A stretch of DNA of 64,000 nucleotides from Fragum whitleyi (lineage: Eukaryota; Mollusca; Bivalvia; Cardiida; Cardiidae): contig OX411547.1 in assembly GCA_948146395.1 (NCBI GenBank), positions 56,933,066-56,997,065 of the forward strand, in the 5' to 3' direction. The notes under the pieces are model-generated. The model saw only the letters and a program-made list of their open reading frames with translations. It searched no databases and was not told where the DNA came from. A program made the translations under genes and the position numbers. The stretch's first letter is position 1, and the number at the start of each line of letters is the position of its first letter. Below, in pieces: positions 32,654-43,924 of the stretch.

Positions 32654-33494
32654 AACAAGAGCTGTCGGGGGACAACGAAGCTCGACTATTCCAAGTGCCG
32701 GATAGTAATAGCAAATCAATATCGACATTGGGAAATTCCATTAAATGAAAGCCAGAGTAAAAAAATTGTCTAGAGGATGATATAATGGTCATAAAAGCAT
32801 GTGCATATGTTCCAAGCAATAGCTTAAGTAGAAACAGAGATATAACTGATATACAACAGTTGCACGTAAAAACTTAACCTCGAATTTCTAACTCTAAATA
32901 GGTTTAGAATTCCATTAATTTTTATATCAGAGTACTCGATCTTTGTCTACAGGACGATTTTATAATCAGAGAAGCATGTGCAAAGTTTCCAAGCAATAGC
33001 TTCAGCAGAAACGGAGATATTACAATTATACATGATTTGCACGTTAAAACTTAACTAAGAATTTTTAAGTCCGAATAGGGTAAAATTCAATTAAAGATAT
33101 CAGAGTTATGAACCTTTGTCTAAGGGCTGATAGTATGGTCACAGATGCATGTGCTCAATTTCCAAGCAATATCTTTCAATAGTAGACAGAAATAAAATTG
33201 ATATACATGTGTACAAATGTTGCACGAATAAAATTATCCAAGAATTATCGAAGTACGAAAAAAGGTTAGAATTCCACTAAATTAAATATCAGGGAAATGA
33301 ATCTTTGTCTTGAGGCTGCTATTATGGTCACAGAAGCATGTGCAAAGTTTCAAAGCAATAGCTTCAGTAGAAACAGAGATTTGACACACTTGTACGGAAA
33401 AAATAACCAAAGCATTTCGTAGACGCCAACACCGACATGGACGCCCGGGTGGCCGGAATAGCCTCCCTATTCTACAAAATGTTGAGCTAAAAAG
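32654..33494 (+). mobile_element. HINE-2, short copy
   Basis: 5' end AACAAGAGCTGTCGGGGGAC AACGAAGCTCGACTATTCC; 3' end CGGAATAGCCTCCCTATTCT AC... GAGCTAAAAA. About three to four core units of roughly 180 bp (markers near 32885, 33068, 33250). Confidence 0.8.
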
Positions 33495-33499
33495 GTATT

Positions 33500-33647
33500 A
33501 CATTCCTGGAAGTGAAATCCGGGGTCTTCCCAGCGTTATAAATTTTGATATCATCATTAGTAACGATACCACTCTTCAGTGTTTTTACATGAACTACCTT
33601 TTTTCAAGCAGCTTAGCCTCTGCTCAAACTACTGAGATAGATAAAAT
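33500..33647. other. No feature seen
   Basis: Unique-looking AT-rich sequence between two repeats. Confidence 0.3.
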
Positions 33648-33945
33648 AAATACTTAGTGTTTTGAATGAAAAAAAAATTTTTACGAGTTCGGAGTAATTG
33701 ATAATTATCGATGCTTTGCCGAGACAATTATCAATTTCCTCAACCGAGTTAGACTTTTTTCATATGATACATTAAGTAGGTTTTATATTTATCTTATAAC
33801 CTCTGTTGCCTTGTTTTCGTCGATGTTTCTAAAAGAAATGCGAGTTTCTGAAAATAATCGCATTATGTCATTGTTCTAAAAATATCCATGTGATATCATA
33901 AGAAATATCATATGGGATTTTACCACACGGATATTTGTCACCCCC
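33648..33945 (-). mobile_element. MITE family A, first part, split by a 4.3-kb insertion
   Basis: It reads in reverse to 31610-31945 and breaks off after CACACGGATATTTGT. The expected continuation (TATAGTTATAAGATAAA) is found 4.3 kb away at about 38229-38250. Confidence 0.75.
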
Positions 33946-34332
33946 TGAAAACTGTTACAACGGACAAATACCTCTGCATGAATACATGTTAAGGATTCGC
34001 TATGAAAACAGTCACGTTTTCTGTACGCACGGAAAACAAAAACGCTACGCCTTTCAAAATAATATCTTTAATCCATCCAATTTAAAATAGAAAAGTGTAG
34101 CTTTTACAGTCATATACTCCGCATAATCATTTACTTTCATATCTTATCCTGCAAATAACTAGAACTTTGAAGATTAAAGGGAAATTAGAAGTAATATGTG
34201 TCATTTTTCAAAATAAAGGCATTATAAGCTTTTAGATTGCGTTTCATATTGGAAATTCATGCAATCTCAAACAATAATTCCAATTGAATAATTGGTAATA
34301 TTTTTCCTCCCTATTATAACAACTGAAAATAA

Positions 34333-36312
34333 ACAAGAGGGCCGTTGGCCCTGGGTCGCTCACTTGAGAAAAAAGCTTCATTACCTAGGTATGTCCATGC
34401 AACCAAAGAAAAAGAGATTTTCACTTATTCAATCAGATAACATTTGAAATAATCCTTCAACCCCCCCCCCCTCTGCTCCTCCCCTGGTCATTATTTATTT
34501 AAGCTTTTTCATAAAAGGTCTGTGATCAGCTAATCTATGCCAGATATACAGGCTGAGTCTGAGACTTTTAAAGTTTTCTTTAATGAGTTGATCAATCCAT
34601 GTCAAATATAAAGGCTGTAGGGATTCAAAATTCTCAACCAAGCACTCCCCCCTTCCCCCAAGATGCTCTGCACCTGGTGAATCCATTTTTCTCTCTCTTT
34701 TTGTTAATAAAAAAACGAAATAGACTCATAAAACAATAGTGAAAAGGCTCTCCCCACACTCTAGCGTAACCCCCCACCCCCGTCCCACAGCCCTTCTTAC
34801 TTCCCGCCCCTCTCTTTCACTTTTCCCTCTCTTTCTTTTACTTTTTTTCGTGTGCTGCCATATGACTTGATCAATTCTATTTTACATGTTTGTATGATGT
34901 TTATTCTCAAATACCTTGTAATTTGGTGTGAGAATTGAATTAAAAGTTGAAGTTACAGTCATGATTTTAGCTAATTCAATTAATGTCTATATGCTGATCA
35001 TCCATACCAATTTTCAAGTCTGCAGGACTCCTGGTTCATTAGAAGAAGTTTAAAGACTTCAAAAATGATCCAAAGTACTCCCCCCTCCCCAAGACACTCA
35101 GCACCTGGTGACCCTACAGTCATGATTTTAGCTATTTTTATTAATGTCAATATATTGATCACCCATGACAATTTTCAAGTCTGTAGGATTCCTGGTCCAG
35201 GAGAAGAATAAGGTTAAAGATTTCAAAATTGGTCCAAAGTTCTACCCCCTCCCCCTAATGCTCCGCATCTGGTGGCCCTACATTCATGATTTTAGCTATT
35301 TTATTTAAGATCCATATGTTTATCATCCATGCCAATATTGAAGTCTGTAGGGCTCCTGGTTCATTAGAAGATGAAGGTTAAAGATTACAAAATTTTCACA
35401 AAAGTACTCCCCCCTCCCCCCTGGTGCTCCGCACCTGGTGGCATTACAGTCATTATTTTAGCTATTTTTATTAAGGTCTATGAGCTGATCCTCCATGCCA
35501 ATTTTCAATTCTGTAGGACTTTTGGTTCAGAAGAAGAAGAAGGTTAAAGATTACAAAATTTTCACAAAAGTACTACCCTCTCTCCCCTGGTGCTCCGCAC
35601 CTGGTGAATCTTCAGTCATGATTTTAACTATTTTTAAAAAAGTCCATATGCTGATAAGCCATGCCAATATTCGAATCTGTCGGGCTCCTGGTTTAGAAGA
35701 AGAAGAATGTTAAAGATTACAAAATTTTCACAAAAATTCTACCACCTCCCCCCTGGTGCTCCGCACCTGGTGGCCCTACAAATATGATTTTAGCTATATT
35801 TATTAAGGTCTATGAGCTGATCCTCCATGCCAAATTTGAAGGCTGTAGGGCTTCTTATTCAGAAGAAGAAGAAGGTTAAAGATTACAAAATTTACCCAAA
35901 GTACTCCCCCCCCTTGGTGCTCTACACCTGGTGGCCCAACAGATATGATTTTAGCTATTTTCATTAAGGTCTATGAGCTGATCATCAATGCCAAATTTCA
36001 AGGCTGTAGGGCTGCTTGTTCAGAAGAAGAAGAATTTTAAAGATTTTCTTAAATTTTTAACTTTTGTTGCTATAGCAACCAGAGTTTTTAACCGATTTCA
36101 ATTCTTTTAGCTATTCTTAAAGGGGATCACCTAAGGAACATTTCTGACAAGTTTCGTTAAAATTGGCCAAGTAGTTTAGAAGGAGATGTCATTTAAAGAA
36201 ATTGTTGACGGACGACTGACGACGGACTACTGACGACGGACGCCGGACGGACGCCGGACAAAAGTTGATCACAATAGCTCACTTGAGCACGTTGTGCTCA
36301 GGTAAGCTAAAA
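34333..36312 (+). mobile_element. HINE-1 copy with about 165-bp tandem core
   Basis: 5' end AACAAGAGGGCCGTTGGCCC T (stem-loop AGGGCC/GGCCCT) then GCTCACTTGAG. 3' end GACGACGGACGCCGGACG, then GATCACAATAGCTCACTTGA GCACGTTGTGCTCAGGT. The core has units of about 165 bp marked by CTCCGCACCTGGTG near 35105, 35265, 35428, 35590, 35761 and 35925, plus an earlier one near 34671. The marker phrase CATGATTTTAGCTATTTTTA recurs in each unit. The core is unrelated to the 143-bp core of the copy at 252-1340. Confidence 0.8.
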
Positions 36313-36664
36313 AATCGAAAAAATATAAAAAAATATGTGTTACGGTGCATGACAGCATATAGGTTACAGATTCTTATGGCAAACATTTCTTATGTTTTAT
36401 GTATGTGAATGGGATTTAGTAGGTATTCTAGCTATGATTTCCTGTCTGTCCGTATGTCTATCCGTCCGCATTTCTGTTAACATACACTTATTTTCCCAAA
36501 AGAGTCCACAATTTCTATCCAATTTACTTCAAACTTTCACATAATGATTATACCAACATCAGAAGGAAACAACCAGGAAATTTGATTACAATATGATACT
36601 CGTTGTAGCATTAGAGTCAGGGCGGTGAAGTATTAATGCAAAAAGAGCCTTATGATAATTGTTG

Positions 36665-36820
36665 AAATTATCCCAACCCTTGAACTCAAATTTAAGAACT
36701 GGTTCGATATCTAGTACAAGAAGTTCAAGAACTAGTTTTAGAACTGGTTCGAGAGCTAGTTCGACTGTTCTTGAATTGCCCATTCACGTTCTAGAACATC
36801 TAAGAACCAGAACTTGTTCG
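36665..36820. repeat. Cluster of GAACTRGTTC palindromes
   Basis: GAACTGGTTC, CTAGTACAAGAAGTTC, GAACTAGTTTTAGAACTGGTTC, GAGAGCTAGTTCGACTGTTC and GTTCTAGAAC-like words recur within 150 bases. It is a short degenerate array of 10-12 base palindromes. Confidence 0.5.
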
Positions 36821-36829
36821 CAGGGAAGG

Positions 36830-38150
36830 AGGCGTTAGAGCGTCCCAGGCTCTCATGGACGTCCTGTGATTTCGAAAAACTTTAAAACTAAAATCAACTT
36901 TCTCAGAAAATATTTTAGATCAGAGCACGATTATCTGTTTTGACCGTTTTTATACAATTCTCGGAGATAGTTCAGAAGGTTTGATTGATTATTTATATAG
37001 ACCAAATGAAGGTTCTTTACCCTTCAATTCTCGTATTTACTTCAATGCAAATAAGTGTCCATTTTCAATCAAAATGCGAAACAGGACTTTGTGCTTAGAT
37101 TGATATTTTTTTAATAAATTCACTTCAGGGTTATATTTTCCTAAGAATTTCAAAAGCAACTTAAATAACGCACTTGCCTGATGGTACCAATTTGTAAACA
37201 GGTCTGGGTATAAAATAGGCACCACGACCCATTTATCACATATTTTAAAAACAGCAAAAGTAGTTTTATTTGAACATAAGTTTCATATTGGAGAAATCCT
37301 AAACGAACAATTGTACAAACCGTCATTTGTAGAAAAAATTTAAACCAATGATTTTGAGAATGTTCAATCCATTTCGATTTTGGGATTTTAAGCTTACACT
37401 TTCTTGACAAGATACCTTTCATTTGAAGCAGGTGAATGTTTTACGATGTTGATTAGACTACCATAGCATTCGTATAATTAACATTTGCGAGTGCTTTCTT
37501 ATCCTGAAAGAAAGACAGATATAATTGAAAAGAAGGAAGGCATACTGTTTTTCATAAATTAAAAAGCAGATCAGTGTTATTTTTAGATATATCGCATTAA
37601 ATGAAGTTTTGAGACTTTTCTTCCCGTCTACCTCGTATTTCGCAGAAAAGACCTAGATATAAGATAATTCGGATTTCGTTGCGCTTTCTTTTTGTATTTT
37701 TTTGAAAATCCTGGCGTCTAGAAAACTGGGATTTTTGTATGCAATAACAATTGACAGAGGTTATAACAATGTAGGGAAGATACTGTAACATACCAAAAGA
37801 ATTAGGCAGAGTCCGTAACATACGCATAAAATTGAAATAATGCATATAAGTTTCGAAACAGAAGACATTTATTTTAGATAACGGGTATATTAGAGAATAC
37901 TGAGGGGTTTAACGCCAAACAGATAAAATGTTTCAGTATTTCTTCTTTCTCTTCTAAATTCTAAAAAGAAGCAGACAAAATACTGTTTTTCGATCGAATT
38001 TACATCAAAACTCTTTTTTACCGAAATATCAATATCAAAAATATTTCGATCAGGATTATTCATTATCTAAGGAATGGAATAGGAATATATAAAAAGTCTA
38101 ACGTGTCTTCTGGATGAAAAAAATAATGTCGAAACCGACATGTTTTCAAA
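36830..38150. other. Interior of the 4.3-kb element; no gene recognised
   Basis: AT-rich. Minus-strand frames at 37037-37225, 37150-37422 and 37597-37845 overlap or sit close, but I see no known domain. They could be remains of the element's own gene. Confidence 0.3.
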
Positions 38151-38249
38151 CAAATTAGCAGACGCAATAACAGTTTTCATTGCGAATCCTTAACATGTTT
38201 TCATGCAGAGGTATTTGTCCGTTGTAACAGTTCTTAGGCGGTGTTTTTA

Positions 38250-39140
38250 TAGTTATAAGATAAAATACATTGAAGCACAATCACAGATCAAGGATATCTC
38301 CATAAGGTGTTCCAACTTATAAATTGGGGGTTGGTTTTCTCAGCATGGTGCAATTTTGATTTAATATCTACACGAAAATTAAAATATGAGATTGTGAGGG
38401 TGTTGATAGAAAACCCCCATCCCTTAATGGGATCAGCCACTGAATCCTTTGGAAAATAAATTATCATAAGAATTCGTAATTCAACATGAAATAGGAAAAC
38501 AAAAACTAGATGAAACAATTGAGAACAATAAAATGATAGAGGAAACATCATGAAAGGGTTCAAATTTACTATCCTAATCCGTCTGTTTCTGTATTCAGTG
38601 ACCGTAGGACGTTTTCTGAAAGCTCGAAATCCGATGACATTGCAGTTTTAGCGACAAAAACTCCAACCCGGGTCAAAACTGATTTTAAATGCTCTACTAA
38701 AAGGTTTGAGTGATCACAGACTGCATTGTTCTTTAATTATGTCTATCACGATAGGCCACCCCGTCGACTTTCGGTCTAGGGGAACTAATTCATTTTCCGT
38801 AGGCGGCCATGATAACTTTTTCGGTCATAGCCCAGTCCAAGGGTATGCGAAAGTGATAAAACTTTTCTTAAATTGAAGCTCGTGCATGAAATGAAATGAA
38901 AATAAGTGTGCCATGATGCCTTTTCCGCATGACATTTTGGGCCATTTTTGGTGTGACTCTTACCGCGAAGCTATTTTAACCGGCCCTTCACAGATATATA
39001 CCCATGTTTAAAAATAGCTGTTTGACCGGGAAAATAACTTGAAATCTTCGACTGTATTTCAACAACAGATTATAATCAGTGAAAAATATTCAAAGAATTT
39101 TGAATTTCAATAATATTGACCAATCAGAGCTCATCTTGAA
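38250..39140. other. No gene seen; probable intron of gene 2
   Basis: No supported exon or repeat. Confidence 0.3.
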
Positions 39141-39144
39141 CATT

Positions 39145-39930
39145 TGGTAATATATACCGGAAAGATTCTTGACAGATCGCCGGAAATTGAATTAGTTCCC
39201 TTACCCCTAGGGCCAACCTATTTGTGGACTGGGTTACTGCCCCTAGATCTATCGATACTAGAGACAGGTATTTTACAAATTTTCGTTAGGTCATGTGACC
39301 CGGTAGTGACGTCATTTGATCAACGTTAAACGGAAGCTAGAAAATCGTAAAGCGTTTGGTAGCGGATTTGCGACATCGAAAATCACGATGAATGCGGCGA
39401 AAAACAGCAAATAATGAGTTGATTTTTTGTTTTTCTTACGTATGTTTATCTAGTATAGAGCATATTTATATAAGTAACAGAATTTCAGTACTTCCATTTT
39501 AAGCAATGCCGCCAAATTTCAACGGATATCGACATGCATGATGGGAAAATTCTTACGGTTTGTAATAACTTACTTGCCGTGAAAAGTACACAGCCAATCA
39601 GATTGCCGTAAAATTTATACACTACCCGTTGTCTCTTACAGACATCGGGGTACCAGTTCAACCTATTTGTCGCCTGAACGGGTCCCGATTTTGTTGTTTT
39701 TCAGTCGGGCCACAATTAGAAACCAGTTCCTATTTTCCGGCTGACAAGATGTTGCAAACCGTTTTCAAGTTAAACCTGTTTTGCGTGCATAAGAACGCGC
39801 AAAGCGGGGTATAATTTGAAAACGGTTTGCAACATCTGGTCAGCCGGAACATAGTGCTGGTTTCTAATTGTGGCCCGTTTGAGAAACGGGACCCGTTGGG
39901 GCGACAAATAAGTTGGCCCGTAAACAAAGT
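39145..39930. mobile_element. Compound palindromic element (large H type)
   Basis: Core 39650-39925 is one long near-palindrome: GGTCCCGATT, CACAATTAGAAACCAG, CCGGCTGACAAGATGTTGCA, AAACCGTTTTCAAG and the inverse series. The tip resembles hairpin family H (GCGCAAAGCGGGGTATAATT). Outside it, GGACTGGGTTACTGCCCCTA GATCTATCGATACTA recurs inverted at 61565-61605, next to a sibling palindrome. Confidence 0.65.
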
Positions 39931-39934
39931 ATGC

Positions 39935-40585
39935 AGGTGTTCCTATCTTTACATCGTTGGCAGAGTTGTCGTTTCTAAATCTTTACAGTGTTAGTTTCGT
40001 CCAAATTTTTTTTGTGCCTGACCTTAAAATTATCTAACGTTCAAAGAACGGAATTTTTTCTCTAAAGTATCGCTATATTCCTTCGAATTTTTAAAGCATA
40101 AATCAAGATTACTGAAAACTAATTTTTCTGTATAAATACCTGAAATTCGCAAGGGTCGAAGCCAATGAAAAATGACAAAATATAATGTTTTAGGATTAAG
40201 AATAGAGTTATAGAGAATTTAATAGAATAGTCAACTGTTAAAGGCTAATATGAAAAATATTTCACTTAAATTCGTTAAAAGGCTGTTAAAAAAATCGTCA
40301 TGTTGACTTTTTAACGCATAATAACGCATTCTCGTAAAATATTTTTTCCATATCAGACATAATTAATTGATAATTCCCTACTTATTATAATAATTCATAT
40401 TTTTTTCAAAATTTTATTTTAAGACCAACACGCTTTCTCTTAGTCACAGTGTTTCTTTTACTCGAATTTTCTTTGGCACGAGCTGATTTTCATCTTGTCT
40501 AGAAAAGAAAAGCTATTCAGCTCTTTACTGGTCACTTAATTCTTTCTCTGCTATTAAGATAAGCTTTTGTTCTAGAAAATATCAC
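39935..40585. other. No gene seen; probable intron of gene 2
   Basis: AT-rich, no exon and no repeat recognised. Confidence 0.3.
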
Positions 40586-40589
40586 GACA

Positions 40590-40846
40590 GATTACATATG
40601 AGCCTGTGCATGACATTTCCAACAATTTGAAATGTTCATGAGGAGCAAATATTGACAAGAGTATACATCCACATACTGTAAATATAAAGTTACCTGATGG
40701 TCTACAGATACTTTGAGACCTTTTCTATCTACTAAGCTCATAGTGAAGACAACGTCCAAACTGTGCAGATGCACAGGCTGGTCAGAGTCTTTGCTTTGGG
40801 CATATTTGAAATTTTTGGAAATCTCACACACAGGCTCATTTTTGTC
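40590..40846 (-). mobile_element. MITE-like repeat with a residual frame, next to the microexon
   Basis: ATGAGCCTGTGCATGA near 40598 faces CACACAGGCTCAT near 40829 in inverted orientation. The minus-strand frame (AQSKDSDQPVHLHSLDVVF) resembles a peptide phrase I recall from repeat-derived predicted proteins in other invertebrates; that is memory, not a search. It ends about 10 bases from the donor of the microexon at 40860. Confidence 0.5.
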
Positions 40847-40859
40847 TAATAAAACTCAC

Positions 40860-40888
40860 CTGATCTTTTTCCCATATCGGCTGCAAAC
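40860..40888 (-). CDS. Microexon (29 nt) of sulfotransferase gene 2
   Basis: Minus strand: acceptor TTTTAATAATTTCAG, 29 bases, donor GTGAGTTTT. Codons are V-C-S-R-Y-G-K-K-I plus AG. Joined to C at 31560 this gives serine and continues into VAVMISALAMYATYSLL. It matches the gene 1 microexon in length, entry phase 0, exit phase 2, the R-Y-x-K-K core and donor sequence. It shows that the N terminus of both proteins is built from a tiny separate exon, 9.3 kb upstream of the main exon here. Confidence 0.75.
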
Positions 40889-41502
40889 CTGAAATTATTA
40901 AAATAGAAATTAGCATTTAGCAGCCTAAACTTATTCGACAAGAAATGGGCAATAAGGAGCATGAAAATACTTCTAAAGATGATTCCAATGCGATATTACA
41001 AGACAGAATCTTACAATGGATAAATACACCAGGCACCATTTGTGATTTCGAAGGCTTCAACGATAGTCGACAGTTGGACCATCCAATAACGTTTAGGCCT
41101 ACTCGTTACTATCGCCGTAATATTGTGATCAAAAACCTGCTTTTGTGACGGGCGAACATCATTGGAAAACTCTCTGTGATAGACCCCTGGAATACAATCG
41201 AAATATCACTCGGTCATTTCCGTAAACTGCAACAGACCTCGGATGCATATAAGGCGGATGGGTATGTACCGAAATATTGCATTTTGTTATCCGGAAATCA
41301 AAAGCAGAAAATTAGTTTTTCCATCGGAGGCGCGTTCTTAAGAATTACATTTCAAGGAGTAGTATTGAGACTTTAAAGACGAAGTACATTGAAAAAGTAA
41401 CATTTTTAAGTCGCTATTCAAGAATTTTAGGTTATTTAAATAAGGTAACGAAGATTTCACTAAAGAAAGAGTGTTGCTTTCTACGTCGAATGTTCCACTC
41501 AC

Positions 41503-41538
41503 AATTTGGAGGACTGACGTCATTTTAACTGACGTCAT
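41503..41538 (-). CDS. Candidate first coding exon of sulfotransferase gene 2
   Basis: Minus strand: ATGACGTCAGTTAAAATG then ACGTCAGTCCTCCAAATT, followed by donor GTGAGTGG. Codons M-T-S-V-K-M-T-S-V-L-Q-I end in phase 0, exactly what the microexon needs, and the intron would be 614 bases. The second in-frame ATG (41523) is an equally possible start. The same frame stays open upstream to an ATG at 41670, which lies in MITE E and is less likely to be coding. Strong donor and correct phase favour this exon; the peptide has no paralogue to compare. Confidence 0.45.
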
Positions 41539-41649
41539 CGTGTTATCCACAGGATTCCACGTACCCCAAAATATTCCGTCTAAGTACATCCGAGGATGGT
41601 CGTTTGATTGGCCGAGTGGTGTTCCGAATGAATTCCGTGAATAATGATG

Positions 41650-42010
41650 GTGCGGTCCAATCGGGAACATTCGACGGTTCTACGCAAAAGACCTCGGGAA
41701 TAATGAGGGCGCAGACGTGAAAGCGCGTCATATCGCACTTGGTTTTTTTTTTTGTTTTTTTTTGACGTCACAAACATTACTAACGATGGCGTTTCGAATA
41801 AACAAAATCAAAGTAAGAATAAAACTGGACTTCTTATAATTTGTTAACAAAACACAGTGTTTTACTGCGTTTTGTCATCAAATGATAACATGCCCAACTG
41901 AAGTACCACCAATAGCCGAATTACCTAAAAATGACCCAAAATTACCAAACTTACGTCCGAGATACTTTCAAGTTTACGTAAAAAACCGCACAATTTGTTC
42001 CGAATTTGCG
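41650..42010 (+). mobile_element. MITE family E copy
   Basis: TCGGGAACATTCGACGGTTC TACG at one end, ACTTACGTCCGAGATACTTT and TTGTTCCGAA at the other. Central AAAACACAGTGTTTTACTGC GTTTTG palindrome. It begins just upstream of the candidate first exon of gene 2. Confidence 0.75.
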
Positions 42011-42302
42011 CGGCCGTGAAAGCGAATCGTTTCGGTCGTGGGAAACATGACGTCAAATGCATTGATTATGTCTACCGCTCCGCAAAACAGGGCAGATAGT
42101 ATTTAGAAAACCAAACGCTGACTGTCCTCTTCACCTTAAGAGACAGATTTATTACGGTGCCACTTTCAAAATACAACCATTATAAATCTACAGAAAAGCT
42201 TATGTAAATAGATTGTGCATAAACCAAATATTCAAGTGTTATGGGAAAGTCTTGTAGTTTGAATACCAATCTTTTTTAAGGTTCCATACAATCTTTAAAG
42301 TA

Positions 42303-42700
42303 TATGCAGTTAAGAACATCGTGAAATTGACACGATGAAGATTTTGGAATGGAATAGAATGAGTGTAGTTGGTGGAGCGAGTTTTAAGTGAAATTCAAGT
42401 GAGGTAATTCAAATAACGCTAATTTTGTTCAATATGAGCAAAATTAGCGATATATATTACCTCCCTTTCATAAAATATACGTAATTTTCTATTTGTGTAT
42501 CGTCAAGGAGATACCAGTGACATTGATATTCATACCAGCCAAAAAGAAAAAAAATCGTAAAATATATGTGTAATTGATCGATTTGAATTCAATGTTGTTT
42601 GATCTGAGCGATTTCGATTTTTTTTAATGATTTCCCAGCGTTTTTGGTCGATTTGAGTGAGTGTTTGGAATTAATGAATAAACATCCAGTGTGATTAAGC
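42303..42700 (-). mobile_element. MITE family B copy
   Basis: Start AAGAACATCGTGAAATTGAC AC. Central pair GCTAATTTTGTTCA and TGAGCAAAATTAGC. Ends in GAGTGTTTGGAATTAATGAA. The right end is eroded. Confidence 0.75.
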
Positions 42701-42799
42701 TTTTAGTTTTATACCTCAATTAAATCAACGAAATACTCAGTTCATCTCTTAATTGTAATTGTCTTTTATGTTTGCCAAGTAGGTGCGAAACATCCCAAC

Positions 42800-43060
42800 A
42801 AACAAGACAGAAGCACCGCATGCGGATTCTAACGCTCGGCTGTAGGTGCCGGATAATCAAAACGATATAAGTTGAAAAAAGGGAAATAAATCTTATAATT
42901 TATAAAGATGTCCCTCTTAATGTTCTGTGTGGTTCTTGTGATTGGGAAAACACATGCCAGGTTTCAAGTGGATATCTTCAATAACAACAGAGACATAAAG
43001 ATTAAAAAAAATGTCACGCTAACGCCCTCGACTTCGCCGACAAGAATGTAAAGAAGCCAA
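42800..43060 (+). repeat. Degenerate HINE-2 fragment
   Basis: ACGCTCGGCTGTAGGTGCCG GATAATC resembles the 5' part, and ACGCTAACGCCCTCGACTTC GCCGAC resembles the 3' part. The core is reduced to under one unit. Confidence 0.5.
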
Positions 43061-43249
43061 GGTAATAACAAAATAGCCGAGCCTTTAAGACAATACTTAA
43101 ACGTGACGAGCCGGGGAAAAAGAGAGCATTTTGGTAAGGCGATTAGTGTCGACATGTGTTACACTACGCGAACTGCGCCGGCTGCTGACGGTCAAAACCT
43201 TTCTCTATTGGGAAATTTTCTGAAACTTTAACGATCACTCTTATAGATC

Positions 43250-43346
43250 CACAAGTTTAAGTGAGTGATCAAAGGTCAATTTTGTCTATACCTGTATAGA
43301 CAAAATTGACCTTTGATCACTCACTCTAAATTGTGGATCTATACTT
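43250..43346. mobile_element. Hairpin family P
   Basis: About 46-base arms meeting at CTATACCTGTATAG: GTGAGTGATCAAAGGTCAAT and its inverse ATTGACCTTTGATCACTCAC, ending in GATCCACAA / TTGTGGATC. Copies at 48868 and 58705. Confidence 0.85.
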
Positions 43347-43419
43347 CCCGTAAAAGAATCTTTTTTAAAATACAACATCCGGCTGATCTCTACTGAAATC
43401 AATCTCATTTTCAAATATG

Positions 43420-43732
43420 ACGCGTCACGCAATAAGGGATCATCTGGGTAGTGCGCAAAGAGATGGCCAAAGCCAGGTTGTGCGGATTACGCAGACTGAT
43501 TAGGGTTGAAAATTTTCGCACTTGGCTGATTTTCTGAATCTAGAAAGATCATATATCTTCACGGGAAAGAATGTTAAAAATATGATCTTCGGTCGACCTC
43601 TACTTGAACCAATCTCTCTTTCAAATATTTTCCTTACGGAGCTCCCCAATGGTTCCTCTCCGCGTGACAGGCCACAAATAATTATTTCCCAGAGCACCTT
43701 GATGGTACCTTTTTCTTGACGGGTCACATGTA
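43420..43732. mobile_element. MITE family F, with doubled right end
   Basis: GACGCGTCACGCAATAAGGG A at the left, CTCTCCGCGTGACAGGCCAC at about 43657. A second end-like segment (ACCTTTTTCTTGACGGGTCA C) is near 43708-43728. Confidence 0.7.
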
Positions 43733-43924
43733 TATAATAGGTAAAGGGTTTCGAAATAAAAATTGAAATTAGAAAATTTATGCAAGGTCATAAATTCAAA
43801 ATTCGAATAGAATCGATAATAGATTATCAAACGTTCTTCAGTTTCCTACCAATAGGAATTGTGTAATAGAACAGTTTCCAATAAGTTTTTTTGAAGAATT
43901 ACAAGGATGAACCAGCCATGCCTT

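Larger units (their letters stand above)
33946..38230. mobile_element. 4.3-kb TIR element inserted in MITE A
   Basis: The left terminus (CTGAAAACTGTTACAACGGA CAAATACCTCTGCATGAA, continuing ACATGTTAAGGATTCGC) matches the right terminus at about 38165-38230 in inverted orientation over about 65 bases with few differences. Outside both ends are the two halves of one MITE A copy, which fixes the insertion limits. The inside contains a HINE-1 copy (34333-36312). I see no recognisable transposase; frames at 37037-37422 and 37597-37845 (minus) match nothing I know. The flanking target duplication is not clear. Confidence 0.7.

Noticed and set aside
37037..37845. Minus-strand frames as exons of a gene
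   Set aside because: No recognised domain, no convincing splice pairs, and they lie inside a TIR element. They may be transposon remnants, but I cannot show it.
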